A stretch of DNA of 40,855 nucleotides, taken from positions 485,840-526,694 of the forward strand of contig NW_003139319.1 of the NCBI RefSeq assembly GCF_000003605.2, read 5' to 3'. The notes beneath the pieces were generated by a model, which was not told the origin of the DNA, made no database searches, and saw only the letters and a program-made list of their open reading frames with translations. The position numbers were made by a program, and so were the translations under genes. The number at the start of each line of letters is the position of its first letter. Position 1 is the stretch's first letter. Shown here in pieces: positions 33,099-40,855 of the stretch. Origin of the DNA: Saccoglossus kowalevskii. Lineage: Eukaryota; Hemichordata; Enteropneusta; Harrimaniidae.

Positions 33099-33450
33099 TC
33101 CAACCAGGATTGAGATTTAGTATAAAATACATTTCATGTACTTGGTTTTTGTTTATGCAAATTTTAGGATTATCCCTTGCACATAATCTGCATCTAAATG
33201 AAGTACTGTTCTGTTGAAAGGGGAAGGCCATGTGATAGGTACATTTCTCTAGACATGCTTTCAGTTATATCATAACAAGTAGTACTATATATTATAGAGG
33301 ACTTGAATTATTTAATCTGATTAAAATTAGATGTTTTTATTTGTTGATTTTCATATTATTTTTTTCTTTTTTTGGGTAGATAGGCTTTCACGATCAACAA
33401 CTAAACAAACTTCTGCAAAATAAAAACTATTAAAAAAAAATAATAATAGT
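33099..33450 (+). other. 3' UTR of LRR gene
   Basis: AT-rich sequence after the TAA/TAG-rich end of the LRR ORF. AATAAA at 33419-33424 is followed within 15-40 bases by A-rich tracts and is the best polyadenylation candidate. Confidence 0.45.
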
Positions 33451-33764
33451 AAAAAAAAAAATATGAGTTGATAATCTACTGGATGATGAGATATTAACTA
33501 TTTGCCATGGTTATTAGTGTTCCCATAATGTTCTCACCATATCACCCACAGTAGTTTATTTGGTTGTTTCCATAGCAATTACATTTGTTATTATCTTGTA
33601 ACAATTCTTATAGAACCCATGGATCTATTTGGAGTTTTGTACATTGTTACCTTTGTTAAATATTGCTTTTCAAAATTTAATTCAAATCCAATTTGTTTCA
33701 TCAATAACAATTTTCCGTCATATTGAACTGAAAATCTACAAAATGAATGAATTTTTTTCAAAAT

Positions 33765-34440
33765 CCTAATTAGATGCACATGTGTTCTACAGACCAAGTA
33801 TCAAAGCAATTGAGCTGGTAGTTTTCAAGAAAAAGTCAAAAATAGAATATTTGTTATCAAAAATAACAAAAATATTTGCTAAAAATAGAGAATTGAAGAT
33901 ATTGTCATGAAATGAACTAATCTGACAAGGGTCCACCCAAAGTACCTACATACCAAGTATCAACTTGAAAACAATTGAGCTGGTAGTTTTCAAGAAAAAA
34001 ATGAAAATGTCATTATTACATACAATGGATGCAAGGATGACCAAAAATGACAAGAAATAGAAATTGAGAATTGAGAATATTGTCATGAAATTGTCTATCC
34101 TTAGTACAAACTAAGATTTCAAGAAATTGAACTGGTAGTTTTCAAGGAGTCAACAAATCTGATCAAGATCCACCCAAGGTGGTAGTTTTCAAGGAGTCAA
34201 AAACTTGTCACGAAATGACAAATCTGATCAAGATCCACCCAAGGTTGTAGTTTTCAAGGAGTCAAAAACTTGTCACGAAATGACAAATCTGATCAAGATC
34301 CACCCAAGGTGGTAGTTTTCAAGGAGTAAAAAACTTGTCACGAAATGACAAATCTGATCAAGGTCCACACAAGGTGGTAGTTTTCAAGAAGAAGTTGAGA
34401 ATGGAATTGTTGACAGATGACAGACAATCACCTATAGAGT
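33765..34440. repeat. Tandem array with 65-bp units, repeat family shared with 13540-13930
   Basis: Three near-identical 65-base units start at 34181, 34246 and 34311 (GGTAGTTTTCAAGGAGTCAA, then TTGTCACGAAATGACAAATC, then TGATCAAGATCCACCCAAGG), with a fourth partial at 34376. Upstream, longer diverged copies (33765-34140) carry ACCAAGTATCAA and GAGCTGGTAGTTTTCAAG. The same words occur in the channel intron at 13540-13930. Confidence 0.85.
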
Positions 34441-36820
34441 AAAACAAAATAGAATATTGCTTTATTACAACCTTAAAGAAAGTTTGACAGCTACACTTTG
34501 TCATCTACGATGGTAGTGAAGCTAAAAATCTGCTATACTTGCTGCCAAAAACAATGTTACTATTTTATGACAAATTATATTGTTTTTATGAAGAAGCAAT
34601 ATGAAACAGCCTGAAAATCCTCAAACTGACAACAAGAAAGTGGACGAGCATGAAAAGTAGCGACCAAGACCTGTTAAAGCATATGTAAACATACTTCAGA
34701 ATGTGTATTCATTTTTACTGTTAATCACAAATTTTTTACTCAAAATATATCTAAAACTAATAGAGGTTTCTGATTTCTTTCATAGTATAGTAAATTTGAA
34801 ATTGTAATGAGTCAAAATAGTTTCAATATTAATATGATTAGATTCAGAGCTGTGCTCTGTATGTCGTTATTTTTTGACAGAGGTCTCAGCGGTTTATAGT
34901 ATTTTCTGAGTAGGGTATTTCTTTTATTACAGTTATCTCAAACTTAGTTCTTGGATATCGCACACTATAAAAATAGTATTTTTGTTTTATTTTTTGCTCT
35001 CTATTTTTTTTTTTTTTCAAAGACTTTACATGTAGTTGTTCTTGGTTCTTTCTATTTTTACAATGTAGAAATAATTCAATATACTAAAGTTCATACACGA
35101 TGTTTTCAATATCAGATTACGATTAGTGATCTTTGTTCTGCATTCTATACGTTTTATCTTCATTTATGTGCCTAAGTACAAAGTTTTGCACAAATTACAC
35201 ATATCCATTAGTGTACATACCACTGTATCCAAGGTGGACAGATGTGAATCTCTCTTTACAAAGGTTAATAACGATGATATAATTAATGATGCATTAATAT
35301 TTCAACACAAAACATGTGTTTTAATGCCTTTGAATTGCCATATTTGCCAACATTTTGCACATGTTTATGTTTCAGGTTTTGATATAAATAAATATAGCCA
35401 ACATTATCCATTGTTATTTGAGCTAGGTGATTAAATTTGACTCTGGTGTTCAAAGGTTTAAACAAACAAATATGAATTTGTTGTATAGATTATAAAAAAT
35501 CATATTTCAGATTCTATCCATTTTTCATTAGTAAGATATTACTCATTTTGTTGAATATATTCTTTAGATGTTGAAAATCCTGATTCATATGAATGTCTGT
35601 GCAAATTATAAGGCTAAATGTATTGTATAACAGAAGTGCAGTAGGTTTTCGTGAGTGAATTATTGAACACAAAAAAGCCATATATTTAGGTTTATACTCA
35701 TTGTGCATATCATTCAGGTTTTTGGCATAATTTGGTGTTATAACTAAGAGCTGTTTATAATTTACCAATTTGTTAGGGGGAGGGGGCATTAATATATATT
35801 TCTGCTGTATTTGAGTACATTTTTGTTTTTAACTAATGTATTTTTTCATAAATGTCAACAATGCTAAAAATAAAGTACACATTTGCTAGAGAGATAAGAC
35901 TCAAATGTTAACTGAGTATATGTTTACACACCAAGTGACTTGTCAGTTTTGTATGTATGAATTATAAAAAAAATACTGCAGCATTAAAAATTTGGATACC
36001 AGTAAGGAATATAAGCTTATCCCAGCAATGTGTGTATATAAGTTAATTTTGTTCTAAAGCAGTGATTTGGCTATCCTGTGTGCAACTCAGATCTGGCTGG
36101 TAGTAGGTAGCACATATTTGCATTAATATTTGAAGGCACTGGCCCAAATGCTGTCAACTGATCACAGCTACAAATATACATTTTCAAAATGTATTCTTTT
36201 TCTTATTTCACATGTCACCTTTTTACCATCAGACTTCCTTGCCCAAATTTTTTTGCACTATTTTCTTATATTCTTCAATATTTTTGCAAATGAACCCTAA
36301 TTTTGGAGCTAACAGACAAAATTTGAATCAATTTTCAGTTTTCACTCAAAAAATTGGGCTATTTTTGTCCCAATCTTCTGAAGGAAAAATGCAGATTATA
36401 AACAGAACTATTTTGTGAATTTGTTATGAAAATAGGGAATGGTGAAAAGGTCGTGACTTGATAATGCTTATGGGACAAAGGGCAAAGCGATGAGCCATGA
36501 ATTATATCCCGAAGGCAAGGAGATAATTAATCATTAATGGTTGTCTATTTTGATATCATCTGCTTTTTTATGCTACACTAACCATGAAAGAAACAACATA
36601 GTTTGGTATGACTGTGCATAATATATTACCTTCTTCATGGTTCATTTCGACTGTGGTTTTTTTTTTATAGGAAAAACGTTTTGGCCATGGATACTTTGGC
36701 CATGTAAAAATGGAAATCACTACTCAACACACAATTCTATAATTGGTTTTTATCAAGGCATGAAACCTGTAAAGAAGAGATTTTAGCATATTTCCAATAG
36801 ACTTCAGGGATTTTGTAAAT
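34441..36820. other. Intergenic, nothing recognised
   Basis: AT-rich; short ORFs lack homology or splice support. Poly-T runs (for example 35006-35020). I see no gene or organised repeat. Confidence 0.5.
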
Positions 36821-37069
36821 GAGGGAACAGGGGCGCAGCACTCTCATGCCATGGCTATGCGCCCCCTTACTCCAGGGTGGGAGTTAAAATGAACAAGGTT
36901 CTATTTGGCTTCCCTGGGGTCCAAAATTACTATCAGACAGATCACAGTTGAAGACTGTGGCCACATGTGATCCCTGGTCAATCAGAATTTTATGGTTGCC
37001 AGAGGATCTGCTCCCAAGGGTAAGGGACGCATGGCCATAGCATGAGGGCGCTGTGCCCCTGTTCCCTTG
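36821..37069. mobile_element. Long-TIR fold-back element, GC-rich
   Basis: GAGGGAACAGGGGCGCAGCA at the left pairs with CTGTGCCCCTGTTCCCTT at the right. Pairing continues through CTCATGCCATGGCTATGCG / CGCATGGCCATAGCATGAG and further into CCCTTACTCCAGGGTGGGAG, about 65 bases per arm. No coding capacity. GC content is well above its surroundings. The target duplication is not clear. Confidence 0.8.
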
Positions 37070-38014
37070 TTAAAAAAAAAACCTGAATAGTTTGAATTTC
37101 ATACTGAATCTTAAAAATCTTGCAACCTATTACAAGACCACAATAGTTAATTGGTAATTCTCAGGTAATCAGTGAACATTTTATTCATAGATAGGTTATA
37201 AATATGACTTATTTCTCCTCTGAAATGTCTAAGACTTTGATTATTTTTTATTCCTAATTGAGTCTATTAGTAGCATGCTAAAATCAATCCACCAATACTT
37301 GTTGGCTTGTTTTCAGCGGGGATGTGCCTAGTGTATTTTGCCCCAAGAGGTTGCACATTTGCTAAATGTCAAAACATTAATTTCTAGATCCCTCAATATT
37401 TCCCAGGATAGGTAGGGGAGCTAGAGCATGAACAACTCTTGATAATTACTTATGTACTACACCCTTGTCAAGATGTAAACGGAACAAAAAAAAAACAAAA
37501 AACACAATTTTCATATTTTGGTGTTTGTGCGTTTTTATAATAATTATTAATAAATATTATAGAACATTGGAGACTATAGTATTTTCAATAAAGATATACA
37601 AATTAGTATTTTATTTAATGACTGATATGCAAATCACATAAACCGAAACTCTTGATGCCAAGTTTGATATATTGAATACATGTTTATTTTTTGTTATCGA
37701 TGTTAAAATACACTTAAATGTCTTACGCGATGGTGGAGAAAAATAGTGAATGGTTTTTTTTTTTTTTCTGTTTGATGCAATTATGTCACCAACAATGTGA
37801 GCAAGCTTGTGTCTGCAAATACAGTATTTGCATATGCATAGAATGGAAATCAGGTTAACCAATCACTGAGCAAAATAAGTTTTATAGTAAGTTACAACAA
37901 TTGCTCGAACATATACAAAAATTGTAGATGCTGTGATTACAACTTTTCTGAAGATTTTCATAAAGTCTGGTAACATATGTAATAATAACAGAATCCAATG
38001 GCATTGCCATGACA

Positions 38015-38149
38015 TTTGTGGGGTATGGAAGTTATTCATCACTTATGATGTGGTGTATCAACGCTGCATTCTTACTCATTTTACTTGTGAAAATATAACC
38101 ACAGGATACACTGCAGCACTCATGGAAAATAACTTTCACATCCCACAAA
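38015..38149. mobile_element. Fold-back repeat (TTTGTGGG ends)
   Basis: TTTGTGGGGTATGGAAGTTA at the left pairs with TAACTTTCACATCCCACAAA at the right (a few mismatches). Inner pairing GTGTATC / GATACAC extends the arms. 135 bases, MITE-like. Confidence 0.65.
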
Positions 38150-38282
38150 CATAAGACAAAAATCACGAACAAGGTCTGAAATCCAATTTTGTACCAAAAT
38201 GATAGCAATTATCTGATCTCTGGAATTTCAAACTTTTAACAATTTTAAGAACACAGTATCTAGGCTACGGCATAGTTGAATT

Positions 38283-38317
38283 ACAGTCCCTAAGGCTCTA
38301 TCATAGAGGGACTGTAG
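38283..38317. repeat. Short inverted repeat TACAGTCCCT...AGGGACTGTA
   Basis: Perfect 10-base arms around a 15-base loop. TACAGTCCCT resembles mariner-type terminal repeats and the hairpin at 28881-28935. Confidence 0.5.
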
Positions 38318-38788
38318 ATACAAATTATTAAAAAAGGTACAAGAGACAAACTGACCAGCCTTACATGACGATTCCAACTCCAGTTCAATATAATGTATTT
38401 TTTCCCATAGGTATCACCATTTTATGACGTCCTTGCAAACGTGTGCCAAAATTTGGTGGAATAATTGCAGACGACATTTTTTTTTCAAATTTGACGCCAA
38501 AAGCTAAATCTGCTGGGCCGATAGACAGTGTTAAGATTCTAAATAGCGCCACCAACGGCACAATATTAATGTTTTGTTTTGCAAAACAATGAACTGGGTG
38601 ATGATTCTTTTTCGGCCTAATATAAAAATATAACTGAATTTCTGTTTTTATAATAGTTGAGCGTTACTTGACGTTCAAGTTTCGTCTTCCCGAAAGCGTG
38701 CGAAAGTGTTTGGAGAAAAGAAATGAGAAACAGACACACGTGTCAAAGGGTAATTTTGTTTTTACGGGCAAATATAGAAGTTGAATAG

Positions 38789-39040
38789 GAAACTTACAAT
38801 TTTCTTGTTTTAACGATATTTTATTTGCTGTTGACTGTTGTATGTCTTTTAGCACTTATTCTAGTATTCATGTTACTCAGAATTTCTTCATATTTTGGTA
38901 CTAGTACCAAAAGAAGTGACAATCTCTCGGATCCACCCGAAGAACGACAGTTGCCGACTGCTTCAAACTCAAAGTCGACAAGTCAGCGGCTAACCTTACA
39001 TGAACCTGGCAGCTGCTGGGAGACAAGACCAAGACGGAAG
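38789..39040 (+). CDS. Candidate early exon of a membrane-anchored protein
   Basis: Open from 38789 (after TAG 38786-38788) to a donor, GGAAG|GTATACC at 39041. The translation has a long hydrophobic run (LLLTVVCLLALILVFMLLRI), then a polar, Ser/Thr-rich segment (SDNLSDPPEERQLPTASNSK, LHEPGSCWETRPRRK). The only in-frame ATG is within the hydrophobic run (38870), so the true start may be in an upstream exon. An ATG at 38723 with a very short intron is conceivable. The region around 38660-38740 is less AT-rich, as a promoter might be. Remaining exons would lie right of the window, beyond the LINE. I do not recognise the family. Confidence 0.35.
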
Positions 39041-39336
39041 GTATACCTATACTATAATTATGTTTAATATTCACAGGTTTAAAGGTTTTAAGATCAGAAT
39101 AACTGCATTTCATTCATGTTTATGTATGGAATTACGGCAGATCAGTGTATATTTTTTTATTAGACGCATAACATCCTTAGGAAAGGATAAAAAAGGTTTT
39201 ACAGAAAGAAATTAAAAAAAACTACAATCTAAAAAATAAAACAAAAAATAAAAACTTTTCTTAAAAAATAAAACAAATCAAAAATAATTTGCAGCCAATG
39301 GTGAATACAGAAAATAGAATGAACACAAAATGTAGC

Positions 39337-39750
39337 CTAATACACTGATAGTTGTTGTTTTGTTCCATAGCTGTTTTTTAGGAAGACAGCTAAGGCTGGT
39401 GCTAGAGTATGGTTTGCCATAATCAAAATGAATTTATTCTGACTATTTTCTTTATCAAAATTTGGAACTTTATTTTGTGCAGTCAGGAATAATTTGTCCC
39501 TATGGTGACTGTAAGCTGGACATTTCATTACAAAATGTTGCTCATCCTCAATTATATTTTGGCTGCACATATCACATGTTCTTTTATCCAGCGGCATATT
39601 ATTATGTCTGCCTTTCTCATTGGGCTCAATTGAATTGTTATTGTTATCTAAACAATCTGAGTTTAAGTCTCGTAACAGCTTCCAAAATGTTGATGGTTCA
39701 CCTTCCAAATCACTTAGCTTTGATAACTGATGCTGTTTTAAGTCATATTT
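39337..39750 (-). pseudogene. LINE ORF2 C-terminal part after in-frame RT loss
   Basis: From KRKKYDLKQHQLSKLSD through EPSTFWKLLRDLN into the zinc knuckle CDMCSQNIIEDEQHF and C-P-A-Y, ending LSVY* at 39337. The deletion junction lies near 39612-39620, where IEPNE is followed directly by KGRHNN. The reading frame is unbroken across the junction. Confidence 0.8.
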
Positions 39751-39761
39751 TTTCCTTTTAA

Positions 39762-40855
39762 TTAATTTTTTATATTTTTTTTTATAACAAAGTATTTTCC
39801 CCTGGTGAACGGATCAAGGGGATATTGCTGAAACAATTTGCTAGCAGTTTTAAGTTCATTTCGAATTTCCCAGTACTCTCTATCAAACCATAATTTGGTT
39901 CCTCTTTTTTTCTTTTTTCTAATTTTGGGTGTTATTTTTTTGACAGTTTTATCCGCGACTGATGACAGCAAAGCACTAAATTCTGTAACAACATCATCAC
40001 AATTGTTTGAATCAATTTTGTTTATAATGTCGCTAATTTCGTTTTCTTTAGCAATTTCAAGAAGTTGCCTAAATTTTAGTTTTGCTTCACTGTCCCAGAT
40101 GTATTTTGCTGGTAGTGGTTTCATGTCCATTTTGACTTCACGTTTTTTTATGTTAATATTGTTATCAATTTTAAAAGACAGAGACAGTGATATGGGGCAG
40201 TGATCTGAGATGCAGGTTAGGTCATGCACTTTGAGATACTGAACATTTTCAAAAATAAAAGTAGATGTGATTGCATAATCAACGGTACTGCACCCATTTG
40301 CTGTGTAGCAGGTGTATTTACCAGGTGCGCCCATAGAGAATAATCAAGTTATTGTCCATGCAAAGCTCAATTAATTTTCTACCAAATTTGTTAGTGTTTG
40401 TTTTTGCTTTGTTATCCATGCTACGTCTTTCTCTAAAGTTGTCAGTGATATAGTTAAGAGGGAGGGGAATATGTTTATTATTTTCTTCATTTACTAAATC
40501 ATTAATTAAGCCAACTCTAGAGTTGTAATCACCTAACAGGATAACATCTCCTTTAGCAGAGACATGTGCTATATCCCTCTCAAGCAGTAAGAATTTATCA
40601 CTTTCATTACTTTTATAAATAGATGAGTTTTCTGGAGGTATATATATGCAGCCAATATATAAATCACTGCTACGGTTAAATAGCTTTTTATTAATTTTAC
40701 ACCAAAGAATATCATTCATATTATTTTCTGTGTTAATTCTAGTGATGAAATGTTTAAATTTGTCCTTGAACAAAACAGCAACTCCACCTCTCCTACATTT
40801 TGATGTGTTATTTCCAGACTGTCTATCTTTACGGATTATTTCCTAATTATCTAAG
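39762..40855 (-). pseudogene. LINE APE-type endonuclease and linker (frameshifted)
   Basis: Two frames. One runs from about 40842 to 40318 with GDYNSRVG and ELCMDNNLIILYGRT. The second, 40334-39762, has GKYTCYTANGCSTVDYAIT and the catalytic SDHCPISL (the S-D-H endonuclease end motif). A small deletion at about 40320-40335 separates them. A lysine-rich segment (KKITPKIRKKKKRGTK) and WFDREYWEIRNELKTA follow. Confidence 0.85.

Larger units (their letters stand above)
39337..40855 (-). mobile_element. LINE copy with endonuclease, RT internally deleted, runs off right edge
   Basis: Read on the minus strand: the endonuclease body (RRGGVAVLFKDKF, GDYNSRVG, RRSMDNKAKTN, KFGRKLIELCMDNNL, GKYTCY, VDYAI, CISDHCPISL) is followed by a basic linker and FWKLLRDLNSD. 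The frame then passes from IEPNE straight to GRHNNMPLDKRTCDMC and DEQHFVMKCPAYSHHR, a CxxC...HxxxC knuckle typical of the C-terminus after the RT. The RT (with YxDD) is missing. Two frameshifts (near 40325 and about 39745-39765) and an in-frame TAG near 40844 show decay. The APE-type endonuclease and zinc knuckle place it among LINEs with a single long ORF2. I do not assign a named clade. Confidence 0.9.

Noticed and set aside
34181-34440. Regular 65-bp repeats, considered as a CRISPR array
   Set aside because: The whole unit repeats without variable spacers and the context is a eukaryotic genome.
37933-38154. 73-codon plus-strand ORF
   Set aside because: It coincides with the inverted repeat at 38015-38149 and has no homology.
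39838-40203. 121-codon plus-strand ORF
   Set aside because: Antisense shadow of the LINE endonuclease, with no independent coding signature.

Overview
This is a piece of a nuclear animal genome. It is AT-rich, has GT-AG introns in every phase, and is dense with small inverted-repeat transposons, non-LTR retrotransposon pieces and a Penelope-like element. The gene families (a TRPC-type channel, a Toll-like leucine-rich-repeat receptor, a possible three-finger-fold receptor) and the repeat content fit a marine invertebrate bilaterian. I cannot name the species from sequence alone.

Layout. 1-690 is a LINE reverse-transcriptase fragment (- strand) running off the left edge. 1993-5558 (+) holds the last two or three exons of a membrane receptor: a CCCx4CN ectodomain end, one transmembrane segment and a short tail. 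5559-8658 is intergenic. 8659-27173 (-) is one large gene in 18 visible coding exons. I assembled it by matching splice sites and phases. It encodes a TRPC-type cation channel (TRP_2 region, S1-S6, pore, TRP box, C-terminal coiled coil) with an unusually long N-terminus of about 13-14 ankyrin repeats. A 497-base run of N (12999-13495) hides the pre-S1 and early S1 exon. Its introns carry several MITEs and a 5'-truncated Penelope-like element (about 15366-15842) whose 3' region contains a complete hammerhead ribozyme (15498-15551, - strand). 30375-33098 (+) is a single-exon receptor of about 907 residues with a Toll-like ectodomain (about 22 LRRs, LRRCT), one transmembrane segment and a long acidic tail with no TIR domain. 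It is divergent from the channel gene. 33099-38750 is intergenic with tandem and fold-back repeats. 38789-39040 (+) may be an early exon of another membrane protein. 39337-40855 (-) is a second LINE copy with an endonuclease and a C-terminal zinc knuckle, but with its reverse transcriptase deleted.

How the parts relate. The channel and the LRR receptor are head to head and about 3 kb apart, so shared regulation is possible but unproven. The most notable items are the ankyrin-extended TRPC channel, the hammerhead ribozyme with its Penelope remnant, the TIR-less Toll-like receptor, and the in-frame RT-deleted LINE. Most repeat calls rest on paired arms read by eye. No database search was possible.
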